64,000 nt of DNA, taken from positions 51,170 through 115,169 of the forward strand of contig CAIJVU010000018.1 in NCBI GenBank assembly GCA_903824185.1, given 5' to 3'. The DNA comes from an uncultured Hyphomicrobiales bacterium (GTDB lineage Bacteria; Pseudomonadota; Alphaproteobacteria; Rhizobiales; Beijerinckiaceae). Position 1 is the first letter of the stretch; every line of letters begins with the position of its first letter. The notes beneath the pieces were generated by a model. That model was not told the origin of the DNA, did not search any database, and saw nothing but the letters and a program-made list of their open reading frames with translations. Below, one piece after another: positions 1-7,943 of this stretch. The position numbers and the translations under genes are program-made.

Positions 1-742
1 AATGGCCAAACACCATGGTCTGTTTCATGATCCGAACAGTGGGGAGGCTTTCAAGTTCTTGCAGTGTCTCGGTAAGCCAGTCTTGCGTGGACAAAGATAA
101 AAAACTGTCTCCCTCGTGCAGGAGACGCCCGCCCAATACAAAATCTTGTTCGCACAGGATCACCCTCAGGCCTGCACGTCCGGCCGCCAAGGCGGCGATC
201 AATCCTGCAGGGCCCGAACCAATAATCAGGCAGTCACAAAAGAGATTGCCCTGTGCATAGTGATCAGGGTCCGGCAGATTGGCGGCTTGACCCAAACCGG
301 CCGCCCGTCTGATGAGTGGCTCATAGACTTTTTCCCAGAAAGACGCAGGCCACATGAAGGTCTTGTAATAAAAGCCGGCGGCCAGCAGATTGGCGAACCA
401 ATCATTGACGCCCATCATGTCAAATTGCAAAGAGGGCCAGCGATTTTGGCTTTGTGCCACAAGCCCGTCATAAAGCGGCTGCATTGTGGCTTTGATATTG
501 GGCGTGAGGCGCGCGCCTTCTCCCACGCTCAGCAGGCCGTTGGGCTCTTCAATACCGGCGGATAAAAAGCCGCGCGGACGGTGATATTTGAATGAACGCC
601 CGACAAGCCGAACGCCATGGGCGATCAGTGCCGATGCCAGACTGTCTCCTGCAAAACCATGATAGATTTTGTTATCAAAGCGAAAGCGCAACACTTTGCT
701 TTGATCGAGTGTGGGTGGCGTGCCAATGCGAAAGCCCGTCAT
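1..742 (-). CDS. soxA: Sarcosine oxidase alpha subunit, N-terminal part (cut by window edge)
   Basis: This is the large subunit of heterotetrameric sarcosine oxidase, which oxidatively demethylates sarcosine to glycine and passes the methyl group to tetrahydrofolate. About 247 residues are visible. Residues 1-100 match the N-terminal ferredoxin-like region of the family, including the segment GRSFKYHRPRG. A dinucleotide-binding motif, GSGPAGLIAALAAGRAG, follows near residue 175. The ATG at 742 overlaps the soxD stop as ATGA, so soxB, soxD and soxA are translationally coupled. The gene continues leftward out of the window, and soxG would be expected after it. The assignment rests on the motif match together with the adjacent soxB and soxD. 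Confidence 0.93.
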   Translation of the reverse strand, partial: MTGFRIGTPPTLDQSKVLRFRFDNKIYHGFAGDSLASALIAHGVRLVGRSFKYHRPRGFLSAGIEEPNGLLSVGEGARLTPNIKATMQPLYDGLVAQSQNRWPSLQFDMMGVNDWFANLLAAGFYYKTFMWPASFWEKVYEPLIRRAAGLGQAANLPDPDHYAQGNLFCDCLIIGSGPAGLIAALAAGRAGLRVILCEQDFVLGGRLLHEGDSFLSLSTQDWLTETLQELESLPTVRIMKQTMVFGH

Positions 743-993
743 GGCTTGGCCTCCCTTTGCGCCGCCGCTGTGACGGACGTGACCTCATGGGTCGCAGTAT
801 TGCGCTCGACCACGAGCCAATTGCGGCAGGGCTGATGCAACCAATAGTCTTGATGCAGGCCTTTGGGATTATCGCGCACATAGACATAGTCAAACATCTT
901 GTCGTCATCAGCGGGGCGTATGCGTGTTGCATCGCCTTTATAGGTGAATTCACGGCTGTCACGCGGACCGCAATAGGGGCAGGTTAAACGCAT
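739..993 (-). CDS. soxD: Sarcosine oxidase delta subunit
   Basis: An 84-residue protein of the size of the SoxD family, the small zinc-binding subunit of heterotetrameric sarcosine oxidase. It begins MRLTCPYCGPRD, a CxxC pair at residues 5 and 8, and carries a second ligand group in the segment HQPCRNW; together these fit the one zinc site known for SoxD. The family fold has no catalytic role of its own and holds the alpha and beta subunits together. It lies 9 bases after soxB and overlaps soxA by 4 bases, the standard soxBDA order. No unusual features are visible. Confidence 0.95.
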   Translation of the reverse strand: MRLTCPYCGPRDSREFTYKGDATRIRPADDDKMFDYVYVRDNPKGLHQDYWLHQPCRNWLVVERNTATHEVTSVTAAAQREAKP

Positions 994-1002
994 CTGTCTC
1001 TC

Positions 1003-2253
1003 CTAATGCAGGTTGGGCTGAGCGCCCACGCCTTTTTCATCAATCAAGGCGCCGGTTTGGAACCGATCCAAGCGTAATTGTTGGGCGGTGGGATGGGCTT
1101 CGTCCTTGGCGATCAAATGCGCAAAGCAATAGCCTGATCCGGGTGTGGCTTTAAAGCCGCCATAGCACCATCCCGCATTCAGATAAAGATTTTCAATGGG
1201 CGTGTGATCAATGATCGGGGATCCATCCATGGACATATCCATCACGCCGCCCCAACTGCGCAACACACGCAAACGACCCAATGCGGGCCATAAAGCCATG
1301 GCCGATTCCATGACATCTTCGACCACCGGCAAATTGCCGCGTTGGGCATAGGAATTATAGCCGTCAATATCGCCGCCGAAAACAAGGCCGCCTTTGTCGG
1401 ATTGGCTGACATAAAAATGCCCCGCCCCGAATGTGACGACATGGTCGATGACGGGCTTGATCGCTTCGCTGACAAAGGCTTGCAAAACATGGCTTTCAAT
1501 GGGCAGGCGCAATTCAGCCATGGCTGCAAGCTGGGAGGAGTGGCCCGCGCCTGCCAGAGCAACTTTGCCGGCTTCGATCGGGCCACGCGTTGTTTCCACC
1601 CCCTTGACCATGCCGTTTTCGATTTTGAGCCCTGTTACCTCGCAATGCTGGATGATATCGACACCGCGCTGGCTTGCCGCCCGCGCATAGCCCCAGGCAA
1701 CGGCATCATGGCGCACTGTGCCGCCGCGCCTTTGCATCAATCCGCCCTTGATGGGAAAGCGCGCATTGTCATAATTGAATTGCGGCAGCAAAGCGCGCAC
1801 CGCCTCTGCATCAAGCCATTCCGCATCAACACCATTGAGATGCATGGCATTGCCGCGTCGCATATAGGCGTCCCGCTGGCCGTCGCTATGGCAGAGGTTG
1901 ATGATGCCGCGTTGGGAGACCATGGCATTGAAGTTGATGTCTTGCTCAAGCCCTTCCCATAATTTCAGCGACAATTCATAAAAAGCCGTATTGCCCGGCA
2001 GCAGATAATTCGAGCGGATCAATGTTGTGTTGCGTCCCACATTGCCCGAGCCGACATAGCCTTTTTCAAGCACCGCAATCCGGCCAACCTGGTGATGCTT
2101 GGCAAGGTAATGGGCCGTTGCCAATCCATGGCCGCCACCCCCGACAATCAAAACATCATAATGGGGTTTGGGGTCTGGGCTGCGCCACGCCGGATTCCAG
2201 TGTCGCTGGCCGGTGAAGGCGTTCAAGAGCAGGCTGCCGAGGGAATAACGCAT
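1003..2253 (-). CDS. soxB: Sarcosine oxidase beta subunit
   Basis: This 416-residue flavoprotein is the catalytic subunit of heterotetrameric sarcosine oxidase. In the family it carries covalent FMN and noncovalent FAD and oxidises sarcosine to an imine. The N-terminal dinucleotide-binding motif DVLIVGGGGHGLATAHYLA lies near residues 32-50. The segment EKGYVGSGNVGRNTTLIRSN is typical of the DAO fold in SoxB, and the C-terminal part contains GWCYGGFKATPGSG. Length and gene order (B, D, A) match the family. It is the first gene of the leftward operon, so its promoter must lie in the 380-base gap shared with the divergent flavoprotein gene at 2634. The product is cytoplasmic. Confidence 0.95.
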   Translation of the reverse strand: MRYSLGSLLLNAFTGQRHWNPAWRSPDPKPHYDVLIVGGGGHGLATAHYLAKHHQVGRIAVLEKGYVGSGNVGRNTTLIRSNYLLPGNTAFYELSLKLWEGLEQDINFNAMVSQRGIINLCHSDGQRDAYMRRGNAMHLNGVDAEWLDAEAVRALLPQFNYDNARFPIKGGLMQRRGGTVRHDAVAWGYARAASQRGVDIIQHCEVTGLKIENGMVKGVETTRGPIEAGKVALAGAGHSSQLAAMAELRLPIESHVLQAFVSEAIKPVIDHVVTFGAGHFYVSQSDKGGLVFGGDIDGYNSYAQRGNLPVVEDVMESAMALWPALGRLRVLRSWGGVMDMSMDGSPIIDHTPIENLYLNAGWCYGGFKATPGSGYCFAHLIAKDEAHPTAQQLRLDRFQTGALIDEKGVGAQPNLH

Positions 2254-2633
2254 GGGCTTACCGTGTGGCGATCAGGACTTCATCTCTGGCTCAAAAACCG
2301 CTCAAACGGTCGTGGAGCCTTTGAATAAGATGACTAGATTGGCCGCAATCGCAAGTGAAATCATGGCGTGAATGTCCAACCATTCTGGATGTTGGCGCGC
2401 TTTCACCGCGTGTCTGCGATGATCACAGCGGATTACAGGGGAGACAAAGCGTCTCCGGTTCAAATCACATGCAAGCCAGCCATGCATCAAAAGGGATACT
2501 CAACATGTTTGTAACAAGCAGATAAAATCTTGAAATCAAAGAGTGCCAAGGCGATTATGGCTAGCTCTGCTTTGCGAGGGACGATATAGCCGTTGCAGCA
2601 AAAGGCAACCAAAGCACCGGAAAGGCTTTGTCG
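2254..2633. other. Divergent intergenic region, sox operon / DAO flavoprotein gene
   Basis: There are 380 bases between the leftward soxB and the rightward flavoprotein gene, with no convincing coding sequence. A perfect 6-bp hairpin (arms 2440-2445 and 2451-2456, loop AAAGC) lies in the middle. It is too small to identify a riboswitch class and lacks a following T-run. A Shine-Dalgarno-like GGAAAGG at 2619-2625 serves the gene at 2634. The stretch presumably holds both promoters, but no strong -35/-10 pair was recognised. Confidence 0.4.
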
Positions 2634-3932
2634 ATGGGTCATGCACAATTGCCGGATTATCGCGATCCTTGCGGATGGAATGCGCTATTGCCAAAACGTC
2701 TGCCCCGTCCGCAAGCCATGGGCGTGATGCGGGCAAAATATGTGGTGATTGGTGCCGGATATACCGGCCTTGCCGCAGCGCGCCGTTTGCATGAGCTTGA
2801 CCCCGGTCAGAGCATCCTTGTTCTGGAGGGGTCAGAAATCGGCGAGGGGTCTTCGGCGCGCAATTCAGGATTTATGACGCCGCGCGATTCCAAAATAGAT
2901 CTTTCTTTGTCTGAAATGCCGCGGGCCGAGCGCATAAACGCTTTTTGCGAAGAGGGTTTTGATTATCTCAAAACGATCATGACGGCGGGTGGGTTTGATG
3001 CCGATCTCATCCGCTCTGGCCGTGTGACCGCTGCGGCCACGGATCTGGGGAGTCAAAAAATCAGGTCCATGCATGAGGGCGCACAGGCGCATGGATTTGC
3101 GCATCACTATCTCAAGCGCGAGGATTTAAAAGCCTTTATCGGCACGGACTATTATCAATGCGGTTTGCGTATCGAGGAAGGCTATCTGATGCAGCCCGCA
3201 AAGCTGATCAGAGGACTGGCGGATTCATTGCCTGATCCCATCACACTTTATGAGAACACGATTGTCAGAGAGGTTCAACCTAGCGATCGTGGCGCAACAT
3301 GGCAGGTGATGACCCAAGAAGCAAACATCACTGCCGATATCGTTATTTTTGCCACCAATGCAGCCATCAAACAATTCGGCCATTGGCGTGACAGGCTGGT
3401 GACCATTTATACCTATGCGGCATTGACGGCTGCGATGGATTCTAGGGATGCTGCCCATTTGGGTGATCCGGTCTGGGGCGTGTTACCGGCGCATCGTTTG
3501 GGCACAACCGTGCGGCGCGTTGATCATAACCGCCTGATGGTTCGTTCGCTCTATGCCTATGAAAAGCCGCTTGCGCCGCAGGCCGTTCAACACGCATTGA
3601 CCGGATGTTTCGAGCGACGCTATCCCATGCTCAAACATGTGTCGTTAGAACATGTATGGGGTGGAACAACCGCTTTGACCATGAATGGCTCGCCGCTTTG
3701 GGGGGCAATCAAACAGGGGCTCTATGCTTCCGCGGGCTGTAATGGATCGGGCGTTGTGAAAGGCACGCTTTTGGGCAAACGTTTGGCAGAAATGATTGTC
3801 ACGGGCGATCCGCAAGAGGCCTTGCAGTCTGTCTATGGACGAGCAAATTGGATTGCGCCCGAGCCTTTCAGGACTCTAGGATTTCATCTTGTCTCAGCCA
3901 TTGAAAGACGCAAAGCCGATTTGGAAATGTAA
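2634..3932 (+). CDS. FAD-dependent oxidoreductase, DAO family
   Basis: A 432-residue DAO-family flavoprotein related to gamma-glutamylputrescine oxidase (PuuB-like) and other secondary-amine oxidases. After an N-terminal tail (DYRDPCGWNALLP) comes the FAD motif VVIGAGYTGLAAARRL near residue 37, followed by EGSEIGEGSSARNSGF, the loop that contacts FAD in this family. The C-terminal segment GLYASAGCNGSGVVKGT is the second FAD-contact region. ATG 2634 is preferred over TTG 2628 because GGAAAGG sits 8 bases upstream. The gene diverges from soxBDA, which suggests that the substrate is an N-methylated or secondary amine, but the exact substrate cannot be read from the sequence. It converges on the dehydrogenase gene at 3981 with a 48-base gap. 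Confidence 0.85.
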   Translation: MGHAQLPDYRDPCGWNALLPKRLPRPQAMGVMRAKYVVIGAGYTGLAAARRLHELDPGQSILVLEGSEIGEGSSARNSGFMTPRDSKIDLSLSEMPRAERINAFCEEGFDYLKTIMTAGGFDADLIRSGRVTAAATDLGSQKIRSMHEGAQAHGFAHHYLKREDLKAFIGTDYYQCGLRIEEGYLMQPAKLIRGLADSLPDPITLYENTIVREVQPSDRGATWQVMTQEANITADIVIFATNAAIKQFGHWRDRLVTIYTYAALTAAMDSRDAAHLGDPVWGVLPAHRLGTTVRRVDHNRLMVRSLYAYEKPLAPQAVQHALTGCFERRYPMLKHVSLEHVWGGTTALTMNGSPLWGAIKQGLYASAGCNGSGVVKGTLLGKRLAEMIVTGDPQEALQSVYGRANWIAPEPFRTLGFHLVSAIERRKADLEM

Positions 3933-3980
3933 GGATGAAAGGGGCTATGCGCCCCATGCCTTAAGGCCAAGCCGCCTTGT

Positions 3981-4958
3981 TCAAACGACCAAACAGGCGG
4001 GATCGATGGTCCGGCCATTTAAAAGATCAATCACGGTTTGGGCCGCAATCCGATTGGTGCGTTGCAAGCCCTCTTCGCTAGAACCGGCGGCATGGGCCGA
4101 TCCAATCACATGGGGATGCATCAATAATTGTTTGACAATCGGGTCTTGCAAATCGGGCTCGTTTTCAAAAACATCCAGACCCGCACCGCCCAAATGTCCC
4201 GATTGCAATGCGGCTAATAAGGCAGCCTCGTCAATGAGGCCCCCGCGTGCCGTATTGATAAGAAAAGCCCCTTGCTTCATGCGAGCAATCGCTTGGGCAT
4301 TGATGAGATGCTTGGTGTCTTTGTTCAGCGGCAAATGCAGGCTGACATAATCCGATTGCGCAAGCAGTTCATTAAGTTCAACAAAACGCACGCCACTTTC
4401 TTCACCGGCTTTTGTATCGGCAAAGGGGTCATAGGCCAAAACCGTTGCATCAAACCCCTTGAGGCGTTTGGCAACAGCGCGGGCGATGCGACCAAAACCA
4501 ATCAGGCCCACAGTTTTTTCAAACACTTCCGTGCTCACAAACGTGGACCAGCGCCCTTGTTGCAAGGCCGTGTGTCCTTCGTTCAATTTTTTGGCGAGAC
4601 TTAAAAACATGGCCAAAGCATGATCGGCAACCGATGCCTCATTGCCGCCAGAGGCTATGGTGACATGTCTGTTGAGTTCGCGCGCTGCAGCAATATCGAC
4701 ATTGTTATAGCCGACGCCCCGGCGGGCGATCACTTTTAATTGCGGATGTGCCAGCATCAAGTCCCGTGTCACAGGGACGGTGCCAACAATCCACGCATCT
4801 ACTCCCTCAAGAAGGCGGTTCAGGGCTGCGCTATCCAATGTGTCGTCTTGCACATCATAGGCAAGGCCGGTCCGGACAAGTTCGCACTTGTGGTCAGTCA
4901 GTAATTGCTCGGCAGCCGGATCAAAAAACCGTGTTGAAACCAAAACTTTAAAAGACAT
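3981..4958 (-). CDS. D-isomer-specific 2-hydroxyacid dehydrogenase (PGDH-like)
   Basis: A 325-residue cytoplasmic NAD-dependent dehydrogenase of the D-2-hydroxyacid family, resembling short phosphoglycerate dehydrogenases and hydroxypyruvate/glyoxylate reductases. The Rossmann motif GLIGFGRIARAV lies mid-protein. The catalytic arginine is in NTARGGLIDE, the glutamate in DVFENEP, and the histidine in GSAHAAGSS. It has no C-terminal ACT domain, unlike classical SerA. The frame is open upstream to 5003, but ATG 4958 (MSFKVLVSTRFFDP) begins where family homology begins. It lies 86 bases after korB on the same strand and could be the last gene of that operon. Serine, glyoxylate or another 2-oxoacid are all possible substrates. 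Confidence 0.82.
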   Translation of the reverse strand: MSFKVLVSTRFFDPAAEQLLTDHKCELVRTGLAYDVQDDTLDSAALNRLLEGVDAWIVGTVPVTRDLMLAHPQLKVIARRGVGYNNVDIAAARELNRHVTIASGGNEASVADHALAMFLSLAKKLNEGHTALQQGRWSTFVSTEVFEKTVGLIGFGRIARAVAKRLKGFDATVLAYDPFADTKAGEESGVRFVELNELLAQSDYVSLHLPLNKDTKHLINAQAIARMKQGAFLINTARGGLIDEAALLAALQSGHLGGAGLDVFENEPDLQDPIVKQLLMHPHVIGSAHAAGSSEEGLQRTNRIAAQTVIDLLNGRTIDPACLVV

Positions 4959-5044
4959 GACTACATACTTTCTGTTCGTCCAAAAATAGGAGGTCGCACG
5001 CATAATTTTCTGCGCGCTTAGGATGAGTTGAGGACTTCTTTTTA

Positions 5045-6100
5045 TTAGCGGAATGCGGCGTTGATTTTATCCAAGGCCGTTTGGCCGGGTACCAGCGCAT
5101 GGGTTCCCAAGCTATTGAGCGGTTGTTCAATGGTGTTGAGATGTGCATGCAGATCTTGCGGTTCTGGATCCACATAAAGCAAGCCCGTGACAATCTCACC
5201 ATGCGCGGCCCGTTGCTGCATATAGCTCAAAGCGGCAATGCGGTCATGCACATCATAATCATCGGCGATTTTGCGCAGGCGTAACCGCGACCCGTCATGC
5301 TGGGTGACCGTTTCAACGGTGCCGGGTTTGTACTCGACTGTGATTTCTTGACGGCCGGTAATGAAATCGAGACTGTTAAGCGCCTCGTTATGCTCGCGAA
5401 TATAGTCAAAGCTTTTTGTGGAGCCGTCATGATTGTTGAATGCCACGCAAGGCGACAAGCAATCAATAAAGGCTGCGCCCTTGTGATTGAGCGCCGCCTT
5501 GATCAGAGGCACGAGCTGGTCTTTGTCGCCGGAAAAACTCCGGCCCACAAAAGTCGCGCCCAATTGCAGGGCCATGCCGACAAGATCAATCGCCTCGTCT
5601 TTGTTGAGCGCACCGCGTTTTGATTTGGCCCCTTTGTCGGATGTGGCGGAGAACTGCCCTTTGGTTAGTCCGTAAACGCCATTATTGGCGACAATATACA
5701 CCATGTTGACGCCGCGCCGCACCGAATGGGCAAATTGTCCCAAGCCGATCGAGGCACTATCCCCATCCCCTGATATGCCGAGATAGATCAGATCCTTGTT
5801 GGCGAGATTGGCGCCAGTCAGCACGGACGGCATCCGACCATGGACCGAGTTAAAGCCGTGCGACGCCCCTAGAAAATAGGTCGGGGTTTTGGAGGAGCAG
5901 CCGATACCGGATAATTTGGCGATGCGGTGGGGCGGTAAATCCAGTTCATACACGGCACGGATGATAGCCGCTGAAATGGAGTCATGCCCGCAGCCCGCGC
6001 ACAGTGTCGACACCGGCCCTTCATAATCACGGCGGGTATAACCAAGCGCATTTTTTTGGAGTTGCGGATGATGGAATTTGGGTTTGGCCATAAATGTCAT
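5045..6100 (-). CDS. korB: 2-oxoacid:acceptor oxidoreductase beta subunit (KorB-like)
   Basis: The 351-residue thiamine-diphosphate-binding subunit of a 2-oxoacid:ferredoxin-type oxidoreductase, most like 2-oxoglutarate enzymes. CAGCGHDSISAAI near residue 34 and a later GCSSKTPTYF hold the cysteines for the beta-subunit cluster in the KorB/PorB family. The TPP motif runs from GISGDGDSASIG to VANNGVYGLTKGQ. Its ATG starts one base after the korA stop, so the two genes are tightly coupled. These enzymes interconvert a 2-oxoacid and CoA with acyl-CoA, CO2 and reduced electron carrier. Substrate choice between 2-oxoglutarate and another 2-oxoacid is inferred from overall similarity only. Confidence 0.88.
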   Translation of the reverse strand: MTFMAKPKFHHPQLQKNALGYTRRDYEGPVSTLCAGCGHDSISAAIIRAVYELDLPPHRIAKLSGIGCSSKTPTYFLGASHGFNSVHGRMPSVLTGANLANKDLIYLGISGDGDSASIGLGQFAHSVRRGVNMVYIVANNGVYGLTKGQFSATSDKGAKSKRGALNKDEAIDLVGMALQLGATFVGRSFSGDKDQLVPLIKAALNHKGAAFIDCLSPCVAFNNHDGSTKSFDYIREHNEALNSLDFITGRQEITVEYKPGTVETVTQHDGSRLRLRKIADDYDVHDRIAALSYMQQRAAHGEIVTGLLYVDPEPQDLHAHLNTIEQPLNSLGTHALVPGQTALDKINAAFR

Positions 6101-6101
6101 G

Positions 6102-7943
6102 TCAGGCCCCTTGCAAGCTGGAAATTTTGTGGGAGATCACATCGGTGACAAAACCGACTGTGATGGGTGCGCCATCGAAGTGAACGATTTTGACAAGAAT
6201 GGCGGGGTTGATTTCAAGCTCGTTGATGAGCAGAGACCGCAATTGTCCCTCGCGATTTTGCTCCAGCACAAATGTTTTTTCATGGTCTGCGATAAAGGCT
6301 TTGACCTCATCCCCAAACGGGAAAGCACGGACACGCAGCAGATCAACATGAATTCCAGATTGCGCCAGCAATTGGCAGGCTTCATCCATGGCGGGGCTGG
6401 TTGAACCATAATAGATCACGCCAAAGCGTGTGGGCTTTTCAGCGCGCTTTTCAATGGCGGCAGGGACAAGATGGCGGGCCGTATCGTGTTTTTTCAACAA
6501 CCGTTCCATATTCTCTTGATAGTCTTTTCCTTCTTCGGAATAACGCGCCATGCTGTCTTTTGAGGTGCCGCGTGTGAAAAACGCACCTTTGCTGGGATGG
6601 GTTCCCGGATAGGTTCTGAAGGGGATCCCGTCTCCATCCACATCGAGATAGCGACCGAATTTATTTCCCGCTTCCAAATCCTCTTCCGTCATGATCTTGC
6701 CGCGGTCGAGGTTTCGGCTGTCATCCCATTGGAATGGTTTGCTAAGGCGTTCATTCATGCCGATTTCAAGATCGAGCATGACAAAAACCGGCGTTTGCAG
6801 GCGATCGGCAAGATCAAAAGCCAAGGCACCGAATTCAAAACACTCATAAGGATCTTCGGGGATCAACAAGACATGTTTGGTATCGCCATGACTGGCATAG
6901 GCGCAGGTCATGATATCGCTTTGCTGCGTGCGTGTCGGCATGCCTGTTGAGGGGCCGGCCCGCTGTACATCAAAAATAACCGCCGGAATTTCGGCGAAAT
7001 AGGCAAGACCAATAAATTCCTGCATCAGGGAAATGCCGGGGCCGGAGGTGGCGGTAAAGGCCCGCGCGCCATTCCATGCAGCGCCAATCACCATGCCGAT
7101 GGATGCCAGCTCATCCTCTGTTTGTACAATGGCAAATTTGTTGCGGTCGGTTTCTTTGTCCACGCGCAGCTTCGCGCAATAATTCGCAAAGCCTTCAGCC
7201 AGCGAGGAGGAGGGTGTGATCGGGTACCATGCACAAACCGTAGCGCCACCATAGACAGCACCAAGCGAGGCCGCGGTATTTCCATCCACAAAAATGCGAT
7301 CCCCGACGGTGTTTGCCGCTTTGACCTTGATGTGAACGGGGTCATCGAGATGGGTTTTCACCCAATCAAACCCCATATGCAAAGCCTGAACATTGGCCGC
7401 GACCAGTTTTTCTTTACCTTTGAACTGTTCGGTAAACAGATCTTCGATGGCTTTGGTGTCGAGCCCGAGCAGCGCTGCAAGCGCGCCCAGCCCGATGATG
7501 TTTTTGAACAATTGACGCTGGCGGGGATTTTCATAGGCGTCATTGCTCATTTGTGTCAGCGGCACGCCAATCACCGTAATATCATTGCGGAATTGATCCG
7601 CTGCGACATGCCGTGTGTTGTCGTAAAATAAATATCCGCCGGGTTCGATGGAACGAATATCCTGCTCCCATGTCTGTGGGTTCATGGCCACCATTAGATC
7701 ACAGGTGTCGCCACGTGCGGCCAAATGCCCGGCCTCGGAAACACGGACCTCATACCATGTCGGCAAACCCTGAATATTGGACGGGAAGATGTTTCGGGGG
7801 GTTGCGACCACACCCATTCTGAGAACTGTTTTGGCAAACAGCGCATTGGCGCTCGCTGATCCCGATCCGTTCACATTGGCGAATTTGATCACAAATTCAT
7901 TGATGCTTTGAATTTTAGTCTGTGTGTTTACTTTGTGCAGCAT
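6102..7943 (-). CDS. korA: 2-oxoacid:acceptor oxidoreductase alpha subunit, gamma-alpha fusion (KorA-like)
   Basis: A 613-residue subunit in which an N-terminal gamma domain (roughly 1-200, with NVNGSGSASANALFAKTVLRMG) is fused to the pyrimidine-binding alpha domain (from about 240, with YPITPSSSLAEG and TATSGPGISLMQEF). This fusion is standard for aerobic-type KorA. The frame is open for 102 codons further upstream, but that part lies antisense-free inside the preceding gene in another frame and shows no homology. ATG 7943 begins the recognisable domain and overlaps the upstream gene by 16 bases. The order KorC-like, KorA, KorB indicates one complex that couples 2-oxoacid oxidation to a flavin/iron-sulfur subunit. 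Confidence 0.88.
   Translation of the reverse strand: MLHKVNTQTKIQSINEFVIKFANVNGSGSASANALFAKTVLRMGVVATPRNIFPSNIQGLPTWYEVRVSEAGHLAARGDTCDLMVAMNPQTWEQDIRSIEPGGYLFYDNTRHVAADQFRNDITVIGVPLTQMSNDAYENPRQRQLFKNIIGLGALAALLGLDTKAIEDLFTEQFKGKEKLVAANVQALHMGFDWVKTHLDDPVHIKVKAANTVGDRIFVDGNTAASLGAVYGGATVCAWYPITPSSSLAEGFANYCAKLRVDKETDRNKFAIVQTEDELASIGMVIGAAWNGARAFTATSGPGISLMQEFIGLAYFAEIPAVIFDVQRAGPSTGMPTRTQQSDIMTCAYASHGDTKHVLLIPEDPYECFEFGALAFDLADRLQTPVFVMLDLEIGMNERLSKPFQWDDSRNLDRGKIMTEEDLEAGNKFGRYLDVDGDGIPFRTYPGTHPSKGAFFTRGTSKDSMARYSEEGKDYQENMERLLKKHDTARHLVPAAIEKRAEKPTRFGVIYYGSTSPAMDEACQLLAQSGIHVDLLRVRAFPFGDEVKAFIADHEKTFVLEQNREGQLRSLLINELEINPAILVKIVHFDGAPITVGFVTDVISHKISSLQGA

Noticed and set aside
2391..2470. 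Possible glycine or other one-carbon riboswitch ahead of the sox operon
   Set aside because: Only a 6-bp hairpin is present; none of the conserved riboswitch core bases were found.
2302..2490. 62-codon leftward frame between soxB and the DAO gene
   Set aside because: No ribosome-binding site or family resemblance; it fills the divergent promoter region.
3933..3980. GGGGC/GCCCC hairpin between convergent genes as a terminator
   Set aside because: The stem is 5 bp and no T-run follows in either direction.
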